Origin: Triops longicaudatus
Taxonomy: Eukaryota > Arthropoda > Branchiopoda > Notostraca > Triopsidae
Reading direction: 5' to 3'
NCBI GenBank assembly: GCA_022885665.1
Contig: JAGQDJ010000067.1
Location: 233,539-297,538, forward strand
DNA length: 64,000 nt
A program made the position numbers and the translations under genes. This document shows, piece by piece, positions 37,039 through 48,559 of this stretch. The notes under the pieces were generated by a model. That model worked only from the letters and a program-made list of their open reading frames with translations, made no database searches and was not told the DNA's origin. Every line of letters begins with the position of its first letter. Within the stretch, counting starts at the first letter, position 1.

Positions 37039-38678
37039 ATGATTGAAGAAAACCAACACGTAATTATACAAAGGAAGTCTTACACTAAACTTCAAAAGAT
37101 ACCTTCTCTAGATGGAAATAACAAAGATAGGCAAGTCAGTAAATATATTCGAAACTATCAACTCACGGGATATTTTTACAGATTGATGTATTTGAGCGGG
37201 AAACAAACCGTGGACTTAACGTCGTGCATAGGCAAACCGTTTGGCTTATTCAAGATGCATAAATGTGAAAAGAATCCGAAGCATAAAATTCTGGAGCCGG
37301 CTGAGTATACCGTGGAAGTGGAGGACATTTTAAAAGGTAATAAATACTTTGCGGAGTAAAATTCTGGGGTAAACGCAAATATTAAAAAGGCCCATGTATA
37401 TTCTGGGAAATATCTTGATAGACAAGTCTAGTGGAGAGGATAATAAGAGCATTTTGGATGACGGAAACGCACAACAACTTTCCAAAGATGATATCGAGTC
37501 TTTGAAAGACCAAGGTTTGACAGGAAGCGAAATCCTTTCGAAACTTGTTGAAAACAGTAAAACGTTTGAAGTAAGTACTATTTTCGCTGTAGCGACTATT
37601 TGTGACATTTAACTTTTAGCACAGAACGGAGTTTTCCCAAGAGAAGTATGTAGCCAAGAAGGAAGAGAAGTACACCGAATTTGTAGAAATCCTGCAGCCT
37701 ACCATTCGCCTACTTTCTCATCATTTTTACCAACAGAACCCGCTCAAATTCTTGTGAGTGCTATCAGTTTATACATTTTTCATACCCGAGTTCGCATTTT
37801 ATTTTTTTCTCCGCACCCCCAGAAACCTGAGGCAAGATTCTCTTGCGCAAATTTTAACGGCAGCGAACGTCAGGAGTGGTAGCAATTATTTAGTTTTCGA
37901 CTTGGGCTCTCAAAGTTTGTTATTGGCCTCAGTCCTAGAGAGACTGTCCGGAAACGGAAAGTTAGTGCAAGTTTTGCCTTCACTGGGTCAGAATCAAAAG
38001 TAATTTCCCGTCTTTTGGTGCACAATATACCAGCAGTGCTTAAACTTGTTTGTTGTAGGGCTGCTTTGCAAGCGATGAACTTTACTTCAGAGCAACTGAA
38101 ACCCTTATCCGTCGTCACTTTAGACGATATTAAGAGATCCTTGTCACCGTCAGAACCAACGGAAATTGTTCTAACCGAGTCTCAAGAAGGCGATGAAAAT
38201 AGCAAAAAGCGAAAGTTGGATAGCAGTGCTGATGCTCAGCCAGGAAAAAGACCCCGACGTGAAGTAGCTACCGACGTTGTTGAACTCATAAAAGGAAAAG
38301 AGTTTGATGGGCTTTTAATTGCCTGCCGACAACCATCCAATTTAATCGACCTAATAAGTTTACTTAGACCGTCGAAAAACTTTGCTATTTTCTGTCCGTT
38401 TATAGAGGTAAGAAGAAAACGTTCAGTTTGGAGTACAAAATCCGTAACGTGTGTTGACGTGTTTTTTCATTTATTTTTTGCTAAACATGTATTGTGTCAA
38501 TCAGCCCCTGATGGAGATGTACGTTTCGATCAAGTCGAAGGGTAACGCCGTCGCACTACGGCTTTGCGAATCCTGGTTCCGTCACTACCAAATACTGCCC
38601 GAGCGAAGTCACCCGGAAATCAATATGAGTGGAGGCGGGGGCTATATTTTGAGCGGCATCACAGTTCTCAACGAATGA
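37039..38678 (+). CDS. TRMT6: tRNA m1A58 methyltransferase non-catalytic subunit TRM6
   Basis: Six exons (37039-37336, 37422-37570, 37620-37753, 37823-37999, 38059-38407, 38505-38678) give 426 residues. TRM6 is the tRNA-binding, catalytically dead partner of TRM61; together they methylate N1 of adenine 58 in tRNA. Recognised segments are the NAQQLSKDDIESLKDQG block (human KSQKLTQDDIKALKDKG), the KYVAKKEEKY stretch followed by ILQPTIRLLSHHFY, DSLAQILTAANVRSGSNYLV, the basic low-complexity insert with KKRKL near residues 245-260, and the ending SWFRHYQILPERSHPEINMS followed by GGGGYILSG, which is nearly identical to the vertebrate C-terminus. The acceptor of exon 2 (cttgatag) was chosen because the upstream aaaaag acceptor leads to a stop. 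Convergent with DIABLO. Confidence 0.92.
38470..38475 (-). terminator. Candidate DIABLO poly(A) signal inside the last TRMT6 intron
   Basis: TTTATT on the plus strand is AATAAA on the minus strand. It lies about 225 bases past the DIABLO stop codon and inside TRMT6 intron 5 (38408-38504), so the DIABLO 3' UTR would run antisense through the last TRMT6 exon. Confidence 0.4.
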
Positions 38679-38697
38679 AAGACGGAACTTGATTTTC

Positions 38698-40060
38698 TTA
38701 TTCTGAAGATTTAATATACTCTTTTTGAGCCAACAAATACGACTTTTCCAATGCGGCTATTTCTGTTTTTAGTTGGGCTACCTATATTCAGAGAGCAATT
38801 GTTATAAATAAACTTTTTTTTTCTAGCAGCGGAAACTTACTTCTCTGTTAGAGGAATTCAGTCTGTCCGTCGCGAGGAGACTAACCCTTTCTAGGCCGCT
38901 CATGAAAGCAGTATCTGCTACTGCGGAAAGCGATCTGGCGGCATATTCGTAGAGCAGGTTTGCATTATAAAGCGCAGCCGCTTCGTTCTTTAGATTTGAC
39001 CTTAGTTGGATTAATGTGTCTTCCACTGCAGGAATACCTTCGATACTGCCTTGGTCAAGCTTCTTGGATAGCTCCAGGATATAGACGGCCTTCTTCAAAG
39101 TACCCCTTATTAACATGATCACGGATGAGGCTTGTGTCATAGAATACACTTAATTATACAAAAATGAGAAAATGCAATCAGATAACGCTTATAGACCGAA
39201 GCACTATTATACACGCTGAGTGAAGCCATCTACAATAAAACCGCCCTATATAAGCGACACGCCAATTGCGCACGTGTGTTTACTTCCATATTCTTCCAGT
39301 TTGTTACTGACCTGCAGTTGGGCTATCCCTGCGGAAAATTCACTGTTAACTAGTGGTATGGCATTAGCATAGGGCGATTTCTTGGGGCTCATTTCTATTT
39401 CAAAATAATATCCGGTCGATTCTACCGTAAGGAAGTAAGTTTCAGTAATGTGGTGTACCAATTATTTTTTTTTTAACTTCGGTACTGCAAAACAACCGAA
39501 AATATAAGGTCTTATGTTAACATAAACGGTAGTTGGCAACATTAAAACTGCATAACCCATAACATTAAGTCACAGAATTGTCGCGAGAAGGTTGGCACGG
39601 GACATAGAGCATGAAAGTGTCGAGTTAAATGTAAATGAAAGTGCGGGACAATACGTACTTGTACTGTTCATAGGCCGTTTCGACAATCAGCAAAGTTTGG
39701 GTGAGCACCCGTGTTGAGGAGTCAATTGCAACGGCACACGCTTGCTGAACAAGAAATTTGTGACTTAATGACGCAGGTTCTATAACGTCGACCGGCTTTT
39801 CTAACCGTGTCAATACATCATCTTCATTAGTTATAATGGCCGCGGCAGCAAATCTCACAACTGTACTAGCTACAGTAACTCCGAGTCCTAAACGTACCCC
39901 ACGGTTTGAAGGTCTTGTATATCTGTAAAACGACAAAGAGAAACATTTAATTCGTGGTTTCATCCTTAACTAATTAACCATTTTAAACTAACCTTTCCAA
40001 CGTTACTGCATTTCTTAAGCTACGTGTAAAAAGTTTCGCCACTGCGTGTAGCCTGTTCAT
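38698..40060 (-). CDS. DIABLO: DIABLO/Smac homologue, mitochondrial IAP antagonist
   Basis: Four minus-strand exons (40060-39993, 39922-39659, 39105-38841, 38781-38698) encode 226 residues, against 239 in human. The N-terminus MNRLHAVAKLFTRSLRNAV is a basic amphipathic presequence. After GLGVTV, which aligns with human GFGVTLC before the AVPI IAP-binding motif, the sequence reads ASTVVR, so the motif position has Ala but not the canonical A-V-P-I. The helical bundle matches: DSSTRVLTQT (human DSTSTFLSQT), KKAVYIL (TKAVYTL) and SLSAVADTAFMSGLERVS (human GLSEMAAEAAYQTGADQAS). The C-terminal coiled coil (VAQLKTEIAALEKSY...) is intact. The exon 3 acceptor (ttaataag) has a weak pyrimidine tract and is the least certain junction. 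In vertebrates the protein leaves mitochondria during apoptosis and blocks IAPs; that function here is inferred. Confidence 0.82.
38807..38812 (+). terminator. TRMT6 poly(A) signal inside the last DIABLO intron
   Basis: AATAAA lies 129 bases past the TRMT6 stop codon and within DIABLO intron 3 (38782-38840). TRMT6 mRNA would therefore cover the whole last DIABLO coding exon in antisense. Confidence 0.55.
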
Positions 40061-40230
40061 CGTTTGATCATGCCATGCCGTTTTGTTTACAGGGGCGATA
40101 TGTCCGTGTTAAGGAACTGGATCTTCACGCCATCTGTATGTGACATAAGTCCAAAAACACGAAGGAAAGATTGCGTTCTAGGGAAACGTACAACCGGCAA
40201 AAGTTAAATATTTCCTCTCACTACAAAGGC
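40061..40230. promoter_or_regulatory. Divergent DIABLO/NAE1 promoter region
   Basis: Only 170 bp separate the DIABLO start codon (minus strand) and the NAE1 start codon (plus strand), so both 5' UTRs and a shared promoter must fit here. No TATA box is evident, as is usual for housekeeping bidirectional promoters. Confidence 0.6.
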
Positions 40231-42428
40231 ATGACTTCTCCTGTTCCCAAATCTCCAGGTCAGACAGACAAGACTAAACGCTATGATCGTCAATTACGGT
40301 ATGTCCTTTTCGTCATATAATTAGCAAGGGTTGCTTTGAACATACCTATGTTTACATAGAAAACATCGCTTCACAAGTAGCACTTCCTTTTAGGTTATGG
40401 GGCGATCATGGGCAAATAGCACTGGAATCTGCTCATGTCTGTCTAGTAAATGCCACGGCAACCGGCACAGAGATCTTGAAATCATTAGTTTTGCCTGGCA
40501 TAGGCGCCTTTACAATCGTGGATGGTTCGCGAGTGACCGGTGAAGACGTCGGAAACAAGTATGTCACATTATTATTTGACCAGTCAATGTGATATCACTT
40601 CGTTTTTAGTTTCTTTTTAGATCAAGAGAGTATTGGCAAATCGCGTGCTCAAGTAGCCACACAACTCTTGCTAGAACTGAACAGCGAGGTCAGAGGGGAC
40701 TATGTTGACGAACCTGTCGAGCAGCTCTTAGCTAATAACGCTAACTTTTTCTCCACTTTTTCCGTCGTTATTGCGACTGCATTGTCAGAAAGGTACTATG
40801 ACAAGTAAAATGCACTGAAAACTTGCTCAAGCAGTTTTGTCTTAAATTTAAAGGCATTTACTACTCTTGTCTGCACGACTTTGGGAACTGAACATTCCCT
40901 TGGTAGTATGCAGGAGCTACGGTTTTCTGGGTTATATACGTTTGCAAATTGGCGAACATTGCGTTATTGAAACACATCCTGATAATGCCTTGGATGATCT
41001 CCGGTTAGACAGGCCATTCCCGGGCCTCACAGCATACATGGACAATCTCAACTTAGCTGAAATGGATCACAAAGCCTTATGTCACACACCGTACCTGGTC
41101 TTACTTTATAAAGCACTGGAAAAATGGCGCGAAAGCGGAAATGACTGGCCTAAAACTTACAAAGAAAAAGAAAGATTACGCGATATTATTCGAAACGGTA
41201 ATTCTGGTACGAACATTTAGAAATTGTTTAATATTTTCATTTTACTATAAGGTTTGCTAAACTCCAAGACCGAGGAGGACGATAATGCCCAGGTTGACGA
41301 TGAAAATGTTAAAGAAGCTTTGAAAGCGGTGAACACGGCATTAGGCAAAACAAATATTCCTGCCAATGTGGCACAAATGTTTGAAGACGAAAACTGTCAT
41401 CAGCCACCGGTAGAGATAGCAAGTTTTGTTGTAAAAAATACCGAAACTGTATGTTTCTTTTCGCAGAAGCAAAGCTTTTGGATCTTGGCCAAAGCTTTAA
41501 AAGAGTTTGTGAACCACGAAGGCGGGGGTGCTTTGCCCTTACGAGGCACTTTGCCGGATATGACTTCGGACTCAGAACGCTATATTGCCCTGCAAAACGT
41601 GTAGGTTGACTTTAAAGAAGTCTGTTTTACTTTTTATGTCCCAGTAAGTGATAATGTTGTATATTCTTGTGGGTTTCAGTTATCGAGAGCAGGCGAATAA
41701 AGATGCTGATGCAGTTCTTCGTCGAGCCCAAGCGATTGTAAGTGAAAGGGGCTGGTCTAAAGACCTTGTCACGGAGCAGGAAGCCAGACTTTTCTGCAAG
41801 AACGCATACAGCTTGCGAGTCATCAAGGGCCGATCCATAGCAGCCGAGTATGATAGCAAGCAAGCTTTTGTACAAGAAATAGGTATGTTCCAATTTTATC
41901 GACAAGGGACTTTTTGCACAGAAGCTAAATTTAGACTTGGTATTTTCAAAGGGCAACACTTAGAAGATCCAGACAGCTTAATTGCCCAGTACGTTTTGCT
42001 TAGAGGAGTGGATCGTTTCCAAACCGAATACGGAACTTACCCGGGTCTTTATGATGACACAGTTGAGCCCGACATTGGACGCTTAAAGGTTAGCTAGTGG
42101 TGCAGATGAAGTAACTTGACCAACGTTCTGTTTTGTAGGGTTGTATATCGCGTCTTTTGAGTGAATGGGGACTAGGCTCCTTAGGCAAGGACGACCACGT
42201 TCACGAAATATGTCGATATGGCGCAGCCGAACTACATTCTGTAGCAGCTTTCATTGGTAAAATCGGGCATTTTTGATTAAGTGAATCACTAAGCCACCAC
42301 TTTGTACATTTGCAGGCGGCAGCGCAGCCCACGAAGTAATTAAACTAGTTACAAACCAGTACGTTCCCATTGATAATTCGTTCATCTTCAGCGCCGTCAC
42401 TTGCACTTCAGCAACTTTCAAGCTCTAA
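40231..42428 (+). CDS. NAE1: NEDD8-activating enzyme E1 regulatory subunit
   Basis: Ten exons (40231-40298, 40394-40558, 40610-40792, 40854-41197, 41252-41409, 41467-41600, 41680-41882, 41952-42088, 42139-42256, 42316-42428) encode 540 residues, close to the human 534. NAE1 (APPBP1) pairs with UBA3 to activate NEDD8 for cullin modification; it has no catalytic cysteine. Near-identical blocks include YDRQLRLWGDHGQIALESAH, INATATGTEIL (here VNATATGTEIL), LVLPGIGAFTIVDG, ETHPDNALDDLRLDRPFPGL, TYKEKERLRD, KQSFWILAKALKEFV, LRGTLPDM and the C-terminal HEICRYGAAELHSVAAFIGG. In exon 3 the acceptor at 40609 was preferred over the one at 40620 because it restores NFFLDQESIGKSRA. All junctions are GT-AG. 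Divergent from DIABLO. Confidence 0.95.
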
Positions 42429-44717
42429 TCCGCCCTTTATGTGTTGTGCTTTCTGACGATTCTTTAACTATATATTGTACGTTAAGCAGGCTTTTCGTCT
42501 CTTAAGCCATGATATAGAGAAACTAAACAATGTGTACTAGTTTTATTCCAGCTCCAACCTCGTAGCTAACGGAGTATATTGAAAGAACGAGAAAGGCAGA
42601 CGATTGATTGAATGGACTGAGTGTTTTACAGTCAGCCTAAAGGATTTGAAAGGCATCAAGAACACTCGAGATAGATTGTCGAGGTCGCCAAAGAAGCCCT
42701 CGGCGTTGTGCTATACCGAATCGATTCGCTCGCTGTCAAACGTATGAAACATACCAGAAACAGTTCCTGGCTCGGGAACATTTTCTCATCGATACTTCCT
42801 GTCGCTTGGTATTTTCTCCAAGAATATGTTTTCGTTTCATGCACGCCTACACACCGAAGCGACCATTCTTACTACTGGTTACATCGAATGCATTTTAAAA
42901 GGTGAATATTGAATGCTTTTATCATGTAGACTTAGAGGGATCATTTGAAGTCAGTGCATTTTCGCTCGTAAAATAAGAACGTAACGTAGTACGGTGGAAA
43001 TTCGGTATACCTGTTGTAGCAGATAGTCCACTTTACTGTGTAAGGTCCACAAGTTGCGGCGAAACGAAATGCATTTATATATGCCAATATTGGCTGTTAT
43101 GGACACTGGGCTTTAGCGAACAAACCCTTCGTCCCCTCGGAAGTCGTTTATAACGAAGTTTAACTGTGAGTGGAAAGATATCAGAGGACTGTTGCACGGA
43201 TGTGTGCGTGCGACGGTCGAAAATGCCTGCGCTCAAGATTCTGTTCGTGCAGCTTGCTCAGTTGACAAAACTGGAAGCAGAGTCCGGTGTTCTGTTCGCT
43301 AGAAATCTGTTCGGTGTTAGGCTAGAAATCAGTCCAGTGCTAAATTAAGTAATCCCTATCCTTCAATTACTGTTATTCTAAATTCAAATGTTGAACATTA
43401 CCTGAAGACATAAGGAAGCAGAATACTCTGACTTATTCCTTAGTAGTCTGCTAGGGGAAAACGTAACTTTCTAGAGAAATATACACGGCGGACAATATTA
43501 TCTTCCATCGCAAAGGTGAGTAATTCTTGTTTTGCGGCATACTGTTTTGGAGAAACGTTCGTACGAGATAACTTGACGGTGTTAAGAACTGACAATTCAT
43601 CGACTTTTTATTCGAGTATAAAAAAAAAGAATTTTTCATTTTAGCCTGCAGCAAGATTCCGTGTTCCTCCCCTGTCATCGCGAAGATTAATCGTTGACGT
43701 TTGATGTCTTTCGCTTGTTACAATGCAAATTTAGACGATTAGCTTCAAACAGCCCTTAGGAGACGAAAGTCAGATTAGTTTTCCGGTCGGTAGCTTGCAG
43801 TTTCTTTAAAGCCGTTTACAAAATTATCTGTTTGCCTTAATTCTCTATGATAGAGTTAACAAAGTTATCGGTGTGAAAGCAGATAATTGCGGGCACCTGT
43901 GTATAGCTCATCTCAAGTAACCAGAAATAAAAAAGTCGTAAGTACTGTTTAAGTATTTTTGCGTCTCTCGACAGCTGATCGGAAGTAATTCTGCTTAGTT
44001 TTTACCGATTGTAAGACTTGTAAAAAGTGACAAAGTCGAAACTGATTGTGGCTGTTTTTTCTTTTTGTGTGGAAAATAGGATAACGAGAACTCCGAAATC
44101 ATGGCTTTAACTGACAGTTTTTTTTACAAGAAAACATATTCCTTACCTTGTCAATTCATCTATTTTCCAGTTTTCATTAAAAAAAAAAATTGCTAGAGGC
44201 TGAACTGGGCTTCACACTGCCATGAACCCTTCAGTCTGTTCAACGGCGATAAGCGCAGTGACAGCGAACTATTTTTTTTTTTCCTTCTCCCTCGTTACGG
44301 ATTGCGCAAAGCTAATGGCTTCCGCCGGTGATCATTCGGAAGAACTGTTACAAAGACCTGCTCGATTGTAAGGAACACCGTCAAGGTGACCATTCTAAGG
44401 ACAACGTGTTAGTTGCTTTTTTTTCGAATATGATATTGACTTTAGCGGGGCTCGTTGCCTTTCTTTTTTTGTGTTCTCGGATTACACTAAGGACAACACT
44501 ATAATTATTTTTTTTCTGCAATGTTTCCTGGTTGTGAAATACTAGTGTTGAAGAGTTTAGTTTCGGGGATCTACTGTATGTAAAATAAACCACTTATTCT
44601 TACATAAGTCCTACAAATACAGTGTAAGCGTTGAAGCCACTTGTTTTACAGATCAGATGCAATGAGGTGAAAAAAAGAAACATTTGGTTTGATTGGAAGC
44701 ACTGATAAGCTATCAAC
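42429..44717. other. Intergenic region between NAE1 and the SLC6 gene
   Basis: I see no recognisable coding sequence. ORFs at 42656-42844 (-), 42708-42905 (+), 43166-43348 (+) and 43451-43678 (-) are short and unlike any family I know. There is no clear AATAAA close to the NAE1 stop codon. Confidence 0.5.
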
Positions 44718-47700
44718 ATGTCGAACATGGGTCATTTAATACGGCGGCAAAGCTCGCGCGAGTTACGGACGCAGTTAAGCTCCGATCTTCTTGAACTCAA
44801 GGAGCTTCATCATCGATTGCTGAACGACAATACTGCAGCTTCAGCAACTTATGGAGGCACTGCTAATGCCGCCTTTGAAGAAAATCTGCCACAAGTAAGT
44901 CAACAATTTCCGCTTTCATATAAAGTCAAATGTTAGCTTTCGATGTTCCAAAATGCTCTGAATTCCTACAAAAGATATGCTCTGTTATTTTCTTTCTAAG
45001 AAATGTCATTCGCGTAGGCTGTCTCGTAGTCAGGCTTACATGAAAGACGTCATCTTGAACGCCAAGCTTCTTTAATACCATTATTAGGACCACTTTTCTT
45101 TTATTAGACTTTTTCTCTTTCCCAAGGCTGTCACTTTCTTTTGGTAAGGAAATCTATCACTTTTTAACTGTACTTCAAGAAAACCTTGACTGTTAGTTTT
45201 GAACACAATCCCCGAAAAAACGTATCGTTAATCATATAGCCGATCGCTAAAAGCCATCCAAAGACACTTAACGGCACTATTATTAAACCAAGCTTAAGAA
45301 GACGCAAGCTATCTTTTTCTAAAGAATAAGCGTGATCGTTCATTTTATCGATAATCATGCGGAGTTATTTACATTACTGAGTATTTTATTACCTGTCTCC
45401 CCGCTCCATTTTCGTTATTTAGTCCAGCACTACGGGATCAGCTGTAGGGAATATTGTTGCGGAGCGAGAGCGAAGAACGAAGCTCACGAGCCTGGGTAAA
45501 ATTGAAGAAAAGGAGGAAATCGTAGGATACCCACCCGATACAGAGCATCCTCCAAAGTCTGTTGCAGCCGATCCTCAGCATAATGAAGGTAATGCTTGTA
45601 AAACTCTTCCCATCTTATGTGCTAACGGTACCATAAAAATATGCTGTGTCGTAAGCAAAAGGGAGCAGGCCATGTGCAGACGGTATTACTAAAGCTGAAG
45701 TCCCTGGGCCGAGTCCGCCTGTACCAGGAGAAGAATGTGAAAAGCGCGAAGAATGGGATAGCAAATTATCGTTTCTCTTAGCCACTATTGGTTATGCCGT
45801 TGGCCTGGGTAACGTGTGGCGTTTTCCATATTTGGCGCAGAAGAATGGAGGAGGTACGGGCTATATAAATGGTTGTTTGGCTTGTGTTGATCTCCGGCTT
45901 TGCTCATCGCAGGAGCCTTCTTGATTCCTTACGCACTCATGTTAGCGATAATGGGCTTACCATTAGTGTTCCTAGAATTAGCTATTGGGCAACGGTTAAG
46001 GAAAGGAGCCATCGGTGTATGGGGACAGATTTCGCCTTACCTGGGAGGTATCGGCATCGCCAGCACCGTCGTCTCATTTAATGTTGCAGTCTATTACAAT
46101 ACCATCATAGCCTGGTGTCTCTACTACCTCGCCAATGTAAGTGCGGCATAACAGTCTGTATTAATATTAAGCCTGGGGCCGTAATATGCGAGAGTGGGCG
46201 CCGGCTCAACGGGCGCCGGAATAGCTTTAGGCTACCAGAATTATTAGCAGCTGCGAAAGAGGTAGCAGCAATATTCCACTACCACCGCGAGCAGCTGTGA
46301 GATATTACGGTCCAGCTCACATGAGCCCATGTGACTATATTGTTTTGGTATGTTTTTTTTTTTTTTGCTACGGAAGAGTTTTCAGTCACCACTCCCATGG
46401 TCGGAATGCCCTAAGGAATACTTCGATAACTCATCCTTCATCGATAATCCCGAATGCAAAGTTAGACAATTTTATGCGAATTAGGAACACATTTTTATGT
46501 TTTGTTGGTAACAGCGAAGCGGCTCTACGCAATATTTCTGGTACAGGGAAACCTTAGACATATCTCCCGATATCAACACACCACAAAACTTTAACTGGAA
46601 AATCGCGTCATGTCTGGTGGTCGCATGGATCCTGGCATATTTATGTATGGCCAAGGGCATAGCTTCTTCTGGCAAAGTACCTAAGGGAGCATATTATTTT
46701 CCACATAACTTTTTTCCTTTCCTCCAAGTTTAGGTGGTATATGTTACGGCTACGTTCCCGTACTTGGTACTCATTATCTTCTTTGTCCGCGGAATGACAC
46801 TTCCGGGAATGGAGGACGGCTTGGCCCATCTGTTTACGCCACGCTGGGAAAAATTAGCGGATCCCGTTGTCTGGCTGGAAGCTGGAACGCAGATCTTTTT
46901 CTCATTAGGTTTGGCTTTTGGAGGATTAATAGCATTTTCGTCGTACAACTCTGTGAGCAGTCAATGCTACCGTGATGCTGTCTTGGTTTCCCTCACCAAC
47001 TATTTTACTTCCATGTTCGCTGGAGTCGTGGTTTTTTCGGTTATTGGTAAAAGTTGCTTAAAGCTGAGAATAGTGTCTCTCAGATTTTGACACTGATGAG
47101 TTTTGCAGGATTTAAAGCACGAATGACTTACGAAAACTGTTTACGAACGCGAAACGAAACACTTTATCATGCAGGATTGACTTTCCTCGCAGAATTTGAC
47201 AATCTGACGCATGGCGTGTCGTGGATTTTGCATGCAGGCCAGAATATGAGTCTCCCGAAGCTTCCTGAGTGTGATTTACAGAAGGAGTTGGACAACGTAA
47301 GGCTTTGACTGCTTTCTTACACTTTCTGGAGTACACTGGAAAAGCTTTTCCAAAGCACCAAAAAAAAAAAAAAAAAAAAAAAAATTTTTTTTTTTTTAAA
47401 CAGTGACTTTTCCCCTGTTTGTAAAGCACTTTGCTTTTCTTTGCTTCTTGCAGACGGCTTCAGGCAGCGGTTTGGCTTTTATTGTCTGCACCGAAGCCGT
47501 CCAACAGCTTCCGTTTTCATCCTTATGGTCTGTTCTCTTTTTTCTAATGTTATTCACGCTGGGAATCGATTCTCAGTTTGGCACTCTAGAAGGTGTTGTC
47601 ACGTCCATCGTGGACCTAAAACTATTTCCTGAACTACGTAAAGAGGTTTTAACAGGTAACGATGACGCCATTCATATAACTAAGCACAAAGAGCTTATAA

Positions 47701-48559
47701 AACGAACTACATGGAACCTCATGCGGTGTATTCTTTTTTCCTCAGCAATCTTATGCAGTGTGTGCTGTGTCATCTCGATGGTTTTCACGCATGGGGCTGG
47801 TAATTACATCTTCACGCTCTTTGATGATTTCGCGGGTAATGTACCCCTCCTCATTATCGCCTTCTTTGAGTGCATCGCTGTTGCTTATGTCTACGGACTC
47901 GGCAGGTTAGTTTAAGGATCTCTCTCTGTGGATTGTCTGTCGGAAGTTCAGCTTGGAAGTAGCAAACTTCTGAATCATATTCGTAACATGCGCGGATAGC
48001 GTCGAAAAAAATCTTAACTGTACCCACTAACAGTGAAGTTGTTCCTCAGATTCGCTGATGACATCGAGTTAATGACGGGCTCCCGACCTAACATATTTTG
48101 GATGATTTGTTGGAAATATCTTTCCCCGCTGACAATGTTATGCATTGTAACGTCTAGTTTCATCAAAAGCATGGTCGAAGGGAGCGGTTACCAAGCTTGG
48201 GTGGCTAGCGAAGGCACGACAGTGAAATTGGAGTGGCCTATATGGGCTCAGATTCTTATTGCGATGCTGGTCTTAATGTCCGCGTTATGGATTCCCGTAA
48301 TTGCGGTCACTCGGTATGTGAATGAAAAAGTGAGCCCATCGTGAGCTATGAATTTGTTGAATGCTGTCTGTATTGCAGAGCGTTTGGTATTCGACTGCTG
48401 GCAGACGAACCGCCTGCCTGGTTTCCTTCCAACGAGCTCAGGGAATACCATGGATTGACCAGGCATTTTCCAACAAAATTGGAATCCTTATTCTTTTGTA
48501 TGCACGACGACGGATCCGAAGGATGCTGTTGCCCTTCGCGCCCCACAAGCGATGCTTGA
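44718..48559 (+). CDS. SLC6 neutral amino-acid transporter (SLC6A15/A17, NTT4 type)
   Basis: Twelve exons (44718-44894, 45423-45588, 45680-45853, 45913-46136, 46377-46460, 46515-46676, 46734-47046, 47109-47296, 47454-47655, 47746-47905, 48050-48313, 48379-48559) give 764 residues. SLC6 proteins are sodium-coupled transporters with 12 membrane helices. TM1 carries GYAVGLGNVWRFPYLAQKNG with the substrate and sodium site residues. The first large loop (FQSPLPWSECP, then FWYRETLDIS) and SGNY/GAGNY-FDD-type text (GAGNYIFTLFDDFAGNVPLL) match SLC6A15/A17/A18-20 rather than monoamine or GABA carriers. A cytoplasmic N-terminus of about 140 residues also resembles NTT4, which loads vesicles with neutral amino acids. 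The tail ends in a Cys-rich GCCCPSRP stretch. Intron 9 has no stop and a length divisible by three; intron 4 contains an inverted-repeat insert. Confidence 0.9.
46171..46319. mobile_element. Inverted-repeat insert in SLC6 intron 4
   Basis: The left end reads ctggggccgtaatatgcgag and the right end, on the opposite strand, gctggaccgtaatatctcac. These are imperfect terminal inverted repeats around about 145 bp. Inside is a GC-rich near-palindrome (two copies of ggcgccgg) that stands out from the AT-rich intron. It is probably a MITE; no target duplication was recognised and it does not touch the splice sites. Confidence 0.4.
47360..47397. repeat. Poly-A/poly-T tract in SLC6 intron 8
   Basis: About 25 A are followed directly by 13 T, making a self-complementary tract upstream of the exon 9 acceptor. 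It is a likely site of length variation and assembly error. Confidence 0.8.

Noticed and set aside
39246..39461. Minus-strand ORF in the DIABLO intron, ending in a good donor (gtcagt)
   Set aside because: It has acceptor candidates but all need a phase that neither neighbouring DIABLO exon supplies, and DIABLO homology is complete without it.
47112..47429. Minus-strand ORF containing a poly-Phe tract
   Set aside because: It is produced by the A/T homopolymer in SLC6 intron 8 and overlaps conserved SLC6 exon 8.
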